Source: an uncultured Clostridia bacterium (GTDB lineage Bacteria; Bacillota_A; Clostridia; Oscillospirales; Oscillospiraceae). Taken from it: DNA of 18,919 bases. The stretch spans positions 1 to 18,919 of the forward strand of contig CAMKAP010000012.1 of the NCBI GenBank assembly GCA_946410505.1, written 5' to 3'. Under the pieces are notes generated by a model. It did no database searches and was not told the DNA's origin. It saw nothing but the letters and a program-made list of their open reading frames with translations. Shown here one piece after another: positions 1 to 7,477 of the stretch. The position numbers were made by a program, and so were the translations under genes. Numbering within the stretch: the stretch's first letter is position 1; each line of letters opens with the position of its first letter.

Positions 1-404
1 GGCATACTGATAAAGCGCGCGAATGCCACACCCAGTATAAAAAACAGCGTCCCCGCAAGCAGTGCCAGAGCAATGCCAGTGCGCTCCTTTCCCGTAAGTC
101 CCGGGCTGCAGAAAGCATATGCTTCATAAGCGAGTACCGGAAAGGTCAGCACCGCCGCACCGATCAGCGCCAGATTAAAGTAGACCAGCAGCAGCTCCTG
201 CGGGGCGATATAGACATACTGATACTGGTAGGCGGCGCCCAAATCGGTCAGCGCGGTAACCAGTTTCCCGGCCACGCTCAGGCAGAGGAAAAATCCCAGC
301 ACAAGTACAGCCACACATACGGCAACCCGGTTTCGCAGTTCTTTGAGATGGCCGGAGAGGCTCATACTGCCGTCGTCTGCGGCGACGGCGTTATTCTTTT
401 TCAT
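1..404 (-). CDS. tatC: TatC, twin-arginine translocase subunit (C-terminus cut by window edge)
   Basis: Only the first about 134 residues are in the window; the gene runs off at base 1. TatC is the polytopic membrane core of the Tat system and binds twin-arginine signal peptides of folded exported proteins. I translated the minus strand by eye from the ATG at 404-402. Near the N-terminus is SGHLKELRNRV, the TatC cytoplasmic N-terminal signature. A first membrane segment follows, then an extracytoplasmic stretch with PQELLLVYFNLALIGA, the family's P-E-hydrophobic motif. After this come FPVLAYEAYAFCSPGLTGKER, matching the conserved P...E.Y.F..PGL...E segment, and a third hydrophobic segment. 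The start overlaps the end of tatA by 14 bases, so the two are translationally linked. Confident family call. Confidence 0.93.
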   Translation of the reverse strand, partial: MKKNNAVAADDGSMSLSGHLKELRNRVAVCVAVLVLGFFLCLSVAGKLVTALTDLGAAYQYQYVYIAPQELLLVYFNLALIGAAVLTFPVLAYEAYAFCSPGLTGKERTGIALALLAGTLFFILGVAFARFISM

Positions 405-612
405 CCTCGGAGGCCGTCTCGCCGGCTTTCTTGCTTTCGGCCTTTCGGGCCTTCTTATCGGCAGCGAGTTCTTCCTCTTCCTCCGCCATGCCCTCCTTGA
501 AGCCCTTCACGCTCTTGCCAAACATTTTTGTCAGCTTGGGGATCTGGGTAGGTCCAAAAATGATAATGACGACGATCAGAATGATGATCAGTTCCTGTAC
601 GCCCAGCTTCAT
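391..612 (-). CDS. tatA: TatA/TatE-family twin-arginine translocase subunit
   Basis: A 73-residue protein with the TatA plan: a short N-terminal membrane helix (about residues 5-20), the FGPTQIPKL hinge, an amphipathic helix (LTKMFGKSVKGFKEGM) and a very acidic and basic charged tail rich in Glu and Lys. TatA oligomers form the passage for folded proteins recruited by TatC. Its ATG overlaps the stop of the upstream tatB-like gene as ATGA (609-612), and its own end overlaps tatC, so all three are one translationally coupled operon. Length is normal for the family. Confidence 0.93.
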   Translation of the reverse strand: MKLGVQELIIILIVVIIIFGPTQIPKLTKMFGKSVKGFKEGMAEEEEELAADKKARKAESKKAGETASEDEKE

Positions 613-1040
613 ACGCTCTCTCCTCCGCTTTTCTTGTTTTCTCCCTCATCTGTCTGTGGATCCGGCTGTTCAGCCGGCGCATCGGGCGCCGTCTCGGCAG
701 TCAGATTCTCTTGTGCGGGATTCGCCGTTTGCTCCGGCTCCGATTCGTCCTTGTGTGTTTTTCCTATGTTCTTCAGATCCTTTTCCACGGATCTGAGATT
801 TTTATTGACGTCCCGGTTGAGCTCTTCAATGGGTTCGATCGCCTCACGCAGCGGCTTTTGGGCCTCCTCCAGAGGCTCGACAACGCTTTCCCGGATCTCT
901 TTCGTCACATCGGCCGAGGCCTTACGGAACTCGCGAAGGGCATTGCCCAACTTTTTTGCGTAAAGCGGCAGCTTGTCCGGCCCGATCACAAGAAGCGCCA
1001 CAATGAAGATGACGACCAGCTCCATCACGCCGATTTTCAT
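609..1040 (-). CDS. tatB: TatB-like (TatA/B family) translocase subunit
   Basis: 143 residues. The N-terminus has the Tat A/B pattern: an ELVVIFIVALLVIGPDKLP membrane helix and Gly-Pro hinge, then an amphipathic helix (YAKKLGNALREFRKAS) and a long charged, probably coiled tail with repeated EPLEEA/REAIEPIEEL blocks and an acidic, Pro/Ala-rich end. The longer tail compared with the neighbouring 73-residue TatA fits TatB, which with TatC forms the signal-peptide receptor; a second TatA paralogue is the alternative, since many Firmicutes lack a true TatB. A GGGGAGAG ribosome site precedes the ATG. It is first in the operon and directly downstream of a strong promoter. Confidence 0.85.
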   Translation of the reverse strand: MKIGVMELVVIFIVALLVIGPDKLPLYAKKLGNALREFRKASADVTKEIRESVVEPLEEAQKPLREAIEPIEELNRDVNKNLRSVEKDLKNIGKTHKDESEPEQTANPAQENLTAETAPDAPAEQPDPQTDEGENKKSGGESV

Positions 1041-1088
1041 GCCTCTCTCCCCTTTTCTCGCAGCTTCGGCTGCAGCGATATTATATAG

Positions 1089-1117
1089 ATTATATCGGCT
1101 CGCCGCATTGAAGTCAA
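1089..1117 (-). promoter_or_regulatory. Sigma-A type promoter of the tat operon
   Basis: On the minus strand, TTGACT (1117-1112) and TATAAT (1094-1089) are separated by exactly 17 bp, close to the sigma-A consensus. It lies about 50 bases before the tatB start. The predicted leader contains a small perfect hairpin, GCAGC/GCTGC with a 4-base loop (1060-1073), of unknown role. The promoter fits in the 102-base gap after apbE, so tat is likely transcribed independently of the asparaginase/apbE unit. Confidence 0.75.
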
Positions 1118-1142
1118 TACCGGGCGATACCGACGCCTTCCC

Positions 1143-2201
1143 TCAGCGGATCATCTGCAGGCTGCGGTTCCCGGCAGGTTCTGCGCAGCCTTCCAGGCCA
1201 GCGGTGATCCAGACCGCGCCGGCCCGGGTCACAAATACGGCGTCGAATTCCCCGCTGTGGGCGCGCCAATAATCGGCGGCCGCGTCCATGCCCATGATAT
1301 AAAGTGCAGTGGAGAGCGCATCACCCAGTGTGCCGTCAGAGGTTACGACAGTAACCTGGGCCAGCTCATTTTGCACAGGGCTTCCCGTGTTAGGATCCAT
1401 AATGTGTTCATAGGTGATTCCCGTGTTCTCATCCACGAAAAACCGCTCGTAACCGCCGGAGGATATGACCGCCTTATCCTTGACACTCACCACGGCGACA
1501 ATGCCGCCCTCCTCCGTATCCGGATTCCGCACGCCGATACGCCATGCGGAACCGTCGGGCTTGGCACCCAGACACTGGACGTTGCCGCCCAGACTTACAA
1601 GTCCCGAGCGGACGCCGTGTTCCCGATAGATTTCCATGATGCGCGCGGAGGTGTATCCCTTGGCAATGCCGCCCAGGTCGATGGCCTGCCCCTCATCCAG
1701 CGTGATCGTTTCCTTTTCCGCGTCAAATTGGACGCGGTCTGCTCCGACTTTCTGCAGCGTTTCGGCCAGTTCCTCCTCTGTGGGGACATGGTGCTCCCCG
1801 CCTGTAAAGCCCCAGAGGACCATGAGGGGATAAACGGTGGGCTCAAAAGCGCCGCCTGTGGAACGATAGAGCGCAAGCGCACGCTCCACAAGCTCCGCCG
1901 TGTCTTCGCTCAGTTTCCCGCCGCCTTCCCGGTTGACGCGCGATACTTCGCTGTCCTCCAGACCAATGGAGAGCAGGGCGTTGAGACGCTCGACCTCACT
2001 CACCGCCGCATCCAGAGCCTCGTCCCGTCTGCTGCCGTAAGCGGTAAGCTCAATCAGGGTATCCATACTGTCAAGATAGCGGTAGCTCCGCTCTGCGGCT
2101 TCGGAGTCCTGCTGAGACGGAGAGGCAGCCCCGCAGGCGGTGAGCAGCAGCATCAGCGCCAGGAGTACGGAAAGCAGACTTTGTTGATGTTTGTGTTTCA
2201 T
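1143..2201 (-). CDS. apbE: FAD:protein FMN transferase (ApbE), lipoprotein
   Basis: 352 residues. ApbE covalently attaches FMN from FAD to a Ser/Thr of target flavoproteins such as Rnf or Nqr subunits, working outside the cytoplasmic membrane. The N-terminus is a lipoprotein signal: basic MKHKHQQ, a hydrophobic run, and lipobox LLTAC with the modified Cys at residue 23. Family motifs follow in order: STGGAFEPTVYPLMVLWGF, DLGGIAKGYTSA, LVSLGGNVQ, SSGGYERFF, HIMDPNTGSP and a C-terminal GDALSTALYIMG that supplies metal ligands. I chose ATG 2201 over an in-frame GTG at 2234: the GTG overlaps the asparaginase stop (GTGA) but has no ribosome site and would put 11 residues before the signal peptide, while ATG 2201 has GAGG 9 bases upstream. 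The flavinylated target is not in the window. Confidence 0.93.
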   Translation of the reverse strand: MKHKHQQSLLSVLLALMLLLTACGAASPSQQDSEAAERSYRYLDSMDTLIELTAYGSRRDEALDAAVSEVERLNALLSIGLEDSEVSRVNREGGGKLSEDTAELVERALALYRSTGGAFEPTVYPLMVLWGFTGGEHHVPTEEELAETLQKVGADRVQFDAEKETITLDEGQAIDLGGIAKGYTSARIMEIYREHGVRSGLVSLGGNVQCLGAKPDGSAWRIGVRNPDTEEGGIVAVVSVKDKAVISSGGYERFFVDENTGITYEHIMDPNTGSPVQNELAQVTVVTSDGTLGDALSTALYIMGMDAAADYWRAHSGEFDAVFVTRAGAVWITAGLEGCAEPAGNRSLQMIR

Positions 2202-2230
2202 TGGCAGCGGCCTCAACAATAAGAATTCCC

Positions 2231-3235
2231 TCACGGGTCGGGGTGGAGAATGTCATGGGCAACCGGCGAATAGAAAAGACTGTGTACAGCCTCGGGGACC
2301 CGGGTCTGCCCCAGGATCCACATCATCTTGGTATAGGCGGCTTCCGTGGTCATGTCGAAGGCCTCCAGCACACGCCGGTTCTCCTTGAGTCTGTGGCCCA
2401 CACTGTAAACAGAGAGGTCGGAGCCCTCATTCTGCACCTGTGTGGTCATCACCACAAAGCGTCCCTGCGCCGTATATTCGGCGACCAGATCAAAGAACGC
2501 GTTGTCGCCGTAGCTGGGAAGCCCGCCCACGCCAAAGCATTCGATCACCAGCGCGCTCTTATGCGCCAGTGCAAAGCGCAGCAGCGCAGGGTCCATGCCG
2601 GGAACCAGCTTGATGAGTCCCACATCCGTGCTCAGGCGATCGAAGAAGCAAGGCTTCTGCGATCTGTCGCCCGGGATGTAGCACAGGAGCCTGTGATCCT
2701 GCAGCGTCGCCAGATCCGGGTAGTTGATGCTGGAAAAAGCAGCAAAGCTCTTGGAGCAGGTTTTGCGGGCGCGTGTGCCCAGGATCACGCGACCGTTAAA
2801 TACGATTGCCACACCCGCCGCCTTTTCAGAACACGCGCACACGAAGGCGTCTGTCAGATTGGTTTTTGAGTCAGTAGAATCAAAGTAGATGGGTTTCTGC
2901 GCGCCGGTGAGGACAATGGGCTTCCGGCTGTGCTGGATCAGATAGGAAAGCGCAGCCGCGGTATAGGCCATGGTATCGGTCCCGTGGCTGATGACAAAGC
3001 CGTCATAGCGCTCATAGTGGTCACGGATCGTCCGGGCGATCCGGGTCCAGTGCGCAGGTGTGATGTTGGTGCTGTCCTCGCTGAATACGGAGATACAGTC
3101 CACCTCGCAAAACCCGGAGACAGCAGGAACAAACTGCAGCAGCCGATCCGGGCTCAATCCCGGTGTCAGGCCGTCCGGTGTCATCTCCGAGGCAATGGTA
3201 CCGCCCGTTCCGATCATGAGCACCTTTTTCTTCAT
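2231..3235 (-). CDS. ansA: Type I (cytosolic) L-asparaginase
   Basis: 334 residues, hydrolysing L-asparagine to aspartate and ammonia. The first catalytic triad Thr lies in GTGGTIA (residues 9-15, Thr13). The substrate-binding DSTN (54-57) and the second Thr-Asp pair in SHGTDTMAYT (Thr86, Asp87) are present, and Lys158 in the TRARKT segment fits the conserved Lys. There is no signal peptide, matching the cytosolic type I (AnsA-like) class; length is typical. An AGGAGA ribosome site precedes the ATG. It appears to be first of a two-gene unit with apbE; the functions are not obviously related. Confidence 0.93.
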   Translation of the reverse strand: MKKKVLMIGTGGTIASEMTPDGLTPGLSPDRLLQFVPAVSGFCEVDCISVFSEDSTNITPAHWTRIARTIRDHYERYDGFVISHGTDTMAYTAAALSYLIQHSRKPIVLTGAQKPIYFDSTDSKTNLTDAFVCACSEKAAGVAIVFNGRVILGTRARKTCSKSFAAFSSINYPDLATLQDHRLLCYIPGDRSQKPCFFDRLSTDVGLIKLVPGMDPALLRFALAHKSALVIECFGVGGLPSYGDNAFFDLVAEYTAQGRFVVMTTQVQNEGSDLSVYSVGHRLKENRRVLEAFDMTTEAAYTKMMWILGQTRVPEAVHSLFYSPVAHDILHPDP

Positions 3236-3267
3236 CCGGCTTCTCCTTCGCTCCTTGGTGATAAGTT

Positions 3268-3296
3268 ATTTTACCATTCTTTTTGCCGGAAAGCAA
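3268..3296 (-). promoter_or_regulatory. Candidate sigma-A promoter for asparaginase/apbE
   Basis: On the minus strand TTGCTT (3296-3291) and TAAAAT (3273-3268) are 17 bp apart, placing the start site about 25-30 bases before the asparaginase ATG. The -35 is weaker than consensus. It sits in the short gap just after the sigK stop codon. Confidence 0.5.
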
Positions 3297-3311
3297 TGCG
3301 GTCCTGCTATT

Positions 3312-3992
3312 TCAGGACATCGCCAGGCGCAGCTTATCAAGCGCCCTCTTTTCGATGCGTGAAACATACGATCGGCTTATGCCGCAGGCAGCGGCCGTCT
3401 CCCGCTGTGTAAGCGGTTCTCTGCCGCCAAGTCCGTAGCGGAGCTGAACGATGCGCGCCTCTCTCGCATCCAGTTCGGACGCAATGCAGCTGCGCAGCTT
3501 CTCACACTGTTCCATGCTGCCGATCCGCTCCGCGAGATCGTCCTCCTGCGCCACCACGTCCAGAAAGGACAGACTTCCATCGTCCTCCTCCGTCTCCAGC
3601 GCTTCTGACAGGCTTACGTCTCCCGCGCTCTTGCGCTGGGCGCGGAAATACATCAGGATCTCATTTTCAATGCAGCGGCTGACATAAGTGGCAAGACGGA
3701 CGCCTTTATCGCCGCGGTAGCTGTTGATTCCCTTGATAAGCCCCACCGTCCCTATGGACAGCAGATCCTCCGTGTCCCCGCTCTGAGAATAGTACTTTTT
3801 TACGATATGCGCCACCAGACGCATGTTGTGCTCCACAAGGCGGTTTCTCGCCTCCAGGTCACCTTCGGCCCAGCGGTGCAGACACTCTTCTTCCTCCTCC
3901 TTGCTCAGCGGGCGCAGAAAAGAGCCGCTCGGTGAAATTCGGAGCATCAGAAACAGGCTTCCTGCCAGCAGGGCGAACGCATTTTCCAGCAT
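3312..3992 (-). CDS. sigK: RNA polymerase sporulation sigma factor SigK
   Basis: 226 residues from ATG 3992. Sigma-70 family factor of the late mother cell, directing spore coat and maturation genes. Region 2 is clear (ARNRLVEHNMRLVAHIVKKY, then EDLLSIGTVGLIKGINSY and ATYVSRCIENEILMYFRA), and region 4 ends with an HTH, GISRSYVSRIEKRALDKLR, typical of SigK/SigE. The first about 20 residues are hydrophobic (MLENAFALLAGSLFLML), as in pro-sigma-K, whose leader is removed by SpoIVFB in Bacillus. The frame stays open upstream to 4106, but ATG 3992 has an AGAGGTGA ribosome site at good spacing and gives the normal SigK length. The gene is continuous, with no skin-element interruption. A weak 6-bp hairpin (3301-3318) overlaps the stop. 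I could not identify a SigE/SigK promoter upstream with confidence. Confidence 0.9.
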   Translation of the reverse strand: MLENAFALLAGSLFLMLRISPSGSFLRPLSKEEEEECLHRWAEGDLEARNRLVEHNMRLVAHIVKKYYSQSGDTEDLLSIGTVGLIKGINSYRGDKGVRLATYVSRCIENEILMYFRAQRKSAGDVSLSEALETEEDDGSLSFLDVVAQEDDLAERIGSMEQCEKLRSCIASELDAREARIVQLRYGLGGREPLTQRETAAACGISRSYVSRIEKRALDKLRLAMS

Positions 3993-4134
3993 ATGATCAC
4001 CTCTCACACAGCATATTCCGACACAGCCTTGTACCATGCGCGAAAACAGAGGAACGCAGTACAAAAGCGCCGGACCGCACGGAAAAAGCATACGGCTCAA
4101 TTTCACCTATTGTGCTGCGCCTCGCAGTATAAAT

Positions 4135-4163
4135 CATAGGACGGGAAATCTTCCCGTCCTATG
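4135..4163 (-). terminator. Hairpin terminator after the ROK regulator gene
   Basis: A perfect 13-bp inverted repeat, CATAGGACGGGAA and its complement, with a 3-base loop, lies about 45 bases past the ROK stop codon and before sigK. On the minus strand it is followed by ATTTATACT, only a modest U tract, so it is a good terminator candidate for the long minus-strand operon but not a textbook one. It may also act on plus-strand transcripts. Confidence 0.65.
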
Positions 4164-4208
4164 GTGATTCATATTCTGTTTCATGTGCGCGGAAAACTCC
4201 CTGCAGCG

Positions 4209-5432
4209 TCAGAGGCTGACGCCGCCCTTTTCAAAAAAGCGCTGGACCGCCAGCAAACCGGCCGCCTTGTTTTCCAGCCGGTGATTGTAAATGCTTTTTT
4301 CCACCACTGTGATATGGCCGCTGTCCACACCCTCCCGCATTTCACTGAGAAGCCGAGAGAGATAATAGGAGTTTTCAAAGATCCCTCCGTACAGGACGAT
4401 CTTGCCCGGATCTGTGAGATAGATCACGGATTTGAGCGCACTGCCCAGCGCATTGACCGCATTGTCCACCACCGTGGCCACGCCGTTGTCCCCGTTACGC
4501 GCGGCGTTGAGAATGTCATCCACCGTCAAGTTCTCAAGTCCCCGCTCCTGGCAGAGCTTCCAGAGAACAGGTGTGCGTTCCTCCGAGAGCAGGGCCAGCG
4601 CATCTTCACGAATGGCGGAGGGAGAGGCTATGGTCTCCAGGCAGCCGCTCTTGCCGCAGGAGCAGGGCTTTCCGCCCCGCTTGATAACGGGAATATGCCC
4701 GATCTCGGCACACTGCTCCGTAACACCGTGCCAGATACGGTCGTCAATGGAGAGCGCCGCGCCGATGCCGTATTCGCAGCGCAGGAAAAACTGCGAGCCG
4801 CTGGCGCTGTCATCGGAAAGGAACATCTGCGCTGCGAACAGCGCACGCACATTGTTGTCCATCACGCATGGGATGCCGGTCAGGGCTTCCATGCGGTCAC
4901 AAAGTGGATAATTTGCCTGGCTCAGCGATCCGAAGCTGTTGATCAGGCGACGCCGGTCAGAGGAGGTGATGCCGCGAACGGCGAGACCAAGCCCCACAAT
5001 CTTCTCCCGGGAAATACGGTGCTCTTCCGCAAGCTCCAGCAGCCGATCGGCCAGCATGGCCGTTGTGCTGTCTGCGTCCGCATGAGGCTCTATGGAGATC
5101 TCTTCGAAGAAGAGCACCGTCCCGTCCAGCAGCACGGCGGAGACGATCGTCTGCCGCAAATTGATCAGCAGTCCCAGGGCGACGCCTGCGAAGGGATCCA
5201 GCTCCACCATGACTTCCCGCCGCCCGGCGCCCTCACTGGGGAGGACTTTGCCTTCCCGCAGCAGGCCGTCACTCATCATCTCGGCCACGATCTTCGTGAT
5301 AGCGGCAGGTGTGAGCTTGATGGCCTCGGCCAGCCGCTTGCGGGACATGCCGCCTTTTTTATGGAGGATGCGAAGCGCAGCACTGCGGTTATTGCGCTTA
5401 ACGCCCATCATGTTATCCCCTTCAAAGGGCAT
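4209..5432 (-). CDS. ROK-family transcriptional repressor (NagC/XylR type), probable sulfosugar regulator
   Basis: 407 residues. The N-terminus is a winged helix-turn-helix (about residues 15-62, with GGMSRKRLAEAIKLTPAAITKIVAEM). It is followed by an ROK sugar-binding body. The ROK zinc site is intact: EIGHIPV supplies His246, and CSCGKSGCLE supplies Cys257, Cys259 and Cys264. The DxGxT phosphate motif of ROK kinases is absent from the segment LGLLINLRQT, so this is a regulator. A GTG at 5450 is in frame but itself contains the AAAGGAG ribosome site of ATG 5432, which I prefer. It is the last gene of the minus-strand operon, so autoregulation through the dyad at 9785-9805 is likely. The inducer is inferred to be SQ or a pathway intermediate. 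Confidence 0.88.
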   Translation of the reverse strand: MPFEGDNMMGVKRNNRSAALRILHKKGGMSRKRLAEAIKLTPAAITKIVAEMMSDGLLREGKVLPSEGAGRREVMVELDPFAGVALGLLINLRQTIVSAVLLDGTVLFFEEISIEPHADADSTTAMLADRLLELAEEHRISREKIVGLGLAVRGITSSDRRRLINSFGSLSQANYPLCDRMEALTGIPCVMDNNVRALFAAQMFLSDDSASGSQFFLRCEYGIGAALSIDDRIWHGVTEQCAEIGHIPVIKRGGKPCSCGKSGCLETIASPSAIREDALALLSEERTPVLWKLCQERGLENLTVDDILNAARNGDNGVATVVDNAVNALGSALKSVIYLTDPGKIVLYGGIFENSYYLSRLLSEMREGVDSGHITVVEKSIYNHRLENKAAGLLAVQRFFEKGGVSL

Positions 5433-5462
5433 TTCACATTCTCCTTTCACCTTTTGAACAGA

Positions 5463-6380
5463 TCAACCGCGAAGTGGAGCTCCCTCATGATGAATGCGGC
5501 CGCGCAGCAGCAGAATCGCCGCGCCCGCCAGGACCACCAGGATCCCCAGCATTTTCTTCACAGTAAGCTCCTCGTTGAGGAAGAATACGCCGATAAAGCA
5601 GCTCACAACAGGCATCAGCAGCAGGCAAAGCTTTACCACCCAAACCTCATAGCGCTTGAGGTTGCGGTAATAGAAAAAGTAAATCCCCGTCTGGGCCAGG
5701 CCCCCAAGCAGGACAAGCCACCAGAGCTTAACCAGGGTGCCCAGTTCAAAGCTGCCCAGATCCCCTGTCACGGCCGCGGCACTGCCGAACAGGAGCAGCA
5801 CCACGAAATTATTGTAATAGGAGATCATGTCTGCGTCCTCGTGATATTTGTCCTGAGCACGCTTAATGATAAAGGCGTTTGCCGTGACGCACATGGCGCT
5901 TAGGATGAAAAACAGGTCAAAGACGCTTACGCGCATGCTGCTAAAATCGATTCCCAGCACCAGCAGCACACCAAAGAGCATCACAAAGGTCCCGAGCCAG
6001 TCGGAAGCATAGAGCTTCTTCTTATACAGGATCACAGACACCAGGTTCACCATCAGCACGTCCGTCTTCAATAAAGCGGTGCCCGTGCTGAGGCTGCCGC
6101 CTGCATAGCCAAGGTTGGCAAACAGATCCAGCAGAAAGCCGAAAACACCGATCATCAGTAGGATCCGAACAGCCTTTCCCTGATGAAAAAGGCGGGAAAA
6201 ATTACCGTCCAGCAGTAGCTGTGCCGTGAGGAAAATGAGTGCCGAGAGGCGCAGCAGAAAGCCCGCCAGCAGCGCAGAGCCCGTAGCGCCGACCACCACC
6301 TTGCTCACAGCATAGTAGATGGACCAGGCCAGCACCATGCCTCCGATCATCCCCACGGCGCTCCGATTGGCATGCTTCAT
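5463..6380 (-). CDS. EamA/DMT-superfamily membrane transporter, candidate sulfonate exporter
   Basis: 305 residues, about ten hydrophobic segments in two similar halves, the plan of EamA (drug/metabolite transporter) proteins. The second repeat ends with CFIGVFFLNEELTVKKMLGILVVLAGAAILLL, a hallmark of the fold (V-x-FLxE...G..LI..G). Its ATG overlaps the stop of the dehydrogenase gene as ATGA (6377-6380), so it is translationally coupled to the enzyme that would make isethionate. This placement suggests it exports the end product isethionate or another pathway sulfonate; the substrate is inference and cannot be read from an EamA sequence. No signal for a different role is seen. Confidence 0.85.
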   Translation of the reverse strand: MKHANRSAVGMIGGMVLAWSIYYAVSKVVVGATGSALLAGFLLRLSALIFLTAQLLLDGNFSRLFHQGKAVRILLMIGVFGFLLDLFANLGYAGGSLSTGTALLKTDVLMVNLVSVILYKKKLYASDWLGTFVMLFGVLLVLGIDFSSMRVSVFDLFFILSAMCVTANAFIIKRAQDKYHEDADMISYYNNFVVLLLFGSAAAVTGDLGSFELGTLVKLWWLVLLGGLAQTGIYFFYYRNLKRYEVWVVKLCLLLMPVVSCFIGVFFLNEELTVKKMLGILVVLAGAAILLLRGRIHHEGAPLRG

Positions 6381-7477
6381 CGCAGCGCTTCAAACATGCT
6401 CCGCAGAGCCGCCTCGTCGAGCTTCACCGGGTTATTGTTCATCAGCGGATGCGCTGCGCAGTCCCGGCAGAGCTTATCCATGTCAACGTCGCCCAGGTCC
6501 GCAAGTCTGCTTCTCAGCCCGGCCATCTCTTTGAAGGCGCGGATGCGCGCGGCAAGCTCATCCGTATCCTTGAGGCCGACAGCGCGGCAGAGGTACTCCA
6601 GCCGCTCGTCGGCATTGATCTTCACCAGGCTGTCCAGTGTGAAGGCACAGGCCTCCCCGTGGGGCAGATGATAATCTTCCGAAAGCGGATAGCTGCAGGC
6701 GTGGCTGGCGGCGGTCTTGGGAAGCGCGAAGCTCAGACCGCCGAGCAGCGCGGCCAGCGCCATGTTGCTCCTGGCCTCCAGATCGTCACCGTGACGGTAG
6801 GCCGTCTCCAGGTTCTCAAGAATCAGCCTGACAGCCTGGATCGCTGTAAGATCCGGGATCGGCTGATGGTTTTTGCTCCAGTAGCCCTCCAGCGCGTGGG
6901 CCATGGCATCAAGGCCGGTGCACATGGTGGTGCGGGGCGGAACTCCCACGCTCATCAGCGGGTCCACAATGGCGGCGGTGGGCATGAAGGCGGGGTTATT
7001 GATGGTTTTCTTCTCCTTGCCGTGGCTCACGACAGAGACCTGCGTCACCTCGCTGCCGGTGCCGGCTGTGGTGGGCACCGCCACGATCAGCAGCCGGTTC
7101 TTTGCGTCAAAAGCCCGACGCCCTTCATAGTAATCAAGGGCCTCCCCTTCGTTGGGAGCGACCGCGGCGGCAAATTTGGCGGTGTCCAGAGAACTCCCAC
7201 CGCCGATACCGATCACGGCCTGCGCCTTCGTCTCCCGACAGAGGCGCACTGTCTCTTCGATGCCGGAGAGCTGCGGATTCTGCTCCACCTGAGAGAAGAC
7301 CGCGACGAAGCGCTTGTCCGCCTCCGTCATGGCCTGCGCCTGCGCCGCGAAGTGCCGCCCGCACACGAGCACCGCGCGTTCAACGCCCAGTTCCTCCAGA
7401 ATGGAAGAGAGCGCCGCGTATTTGCCCTCGCCGAACCAGATCTTGACCGGCTGGGCATATATAAACTCATTTGCCAT
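6377..7477 (-). CDS. sqwF: Iron-containing (group III) alcohol dehydrogenase, proposed sulfoacetaldehyde reductase
   Basis: 366 residues from ATG 7477, which has GAGG nine bases upstream (a TTG 15 bases earlier is in frame but lacks support). Nucleotide binding is shown by GIGGGSSLDTAK (about 90-101) and PTTAGTGSEVT (135-145). The metal ligands of the family are all present: Asp190 and His194 (GLDAMAHALEGY), His259 (ASHACSYP) and His273 (LPHGEA). In the sulfo-TK pathway this enzyme would reduce sulfoacetaldehyde to isethionate with NADH, recycling cofactor; Fe-ADHs are known to do this in Bilophila (SarD) and Bifidobacterium (TauF). The family call is firm; the substrate is inferred from neighbours, and the symbol is from memory of the Clostridium pathway. 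It overlaps the isomerase gene by 11 bases. Confidence 0.83.
   Translation of the reverse strand: MANEFIYAQPVKIWFGEGKYAALSSILEELGVERAVLVCGRHFAAQAQAMTEADKRFVAVFSQVEQNPQLSGIEETVRLCRETKAQAVIGIGGGSSLDTAKFAAAVAPNEGEALDYYEGRRAFDAKNRLLIVAVPTTAGTGSEVTQVSVVSHGKEKKTINNPAFMPTAAIVDPLMSVGVPPRTTMCTGLDAMAHALEGYWSKNHQPIPDLTAIQAVRLILENLETAYRHGDDLEARSNMALAALLGGLSFALPKTAASHACSYPLSEDYHLPHGEACAFTLDSLVKINADERLEYLCRAVGLKDTDELAARIRAFKEMAGLRSRLADLGDVDMDKLCRDCAAHPLMNNNPVKLDEAALRSMFEALR

Noticed and set aside
2202..2234. GTG start for apbE overlapping the asparaginase stop codon.
   Set aside because: It lacks a ribosome site and would place extra residues before a typical lipoprotein signal; ATG 2201 fits better.
3993..4106. 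Upstream extension of sigK to give a 264-residue protein.
   Set aside because: The added 38 residues match no SigK region and have Cys-rich odd content, and ATG 3992 has the good ribosome site and gives normal SigK length.
4135..4163. Hairpin considered as a riboswitch or mobile-element end.
   Set aside because: It is a single simple perfect stem after a stop codon with no conserved aptamer-like surroundings or transposase nearby; a terminator explains it.
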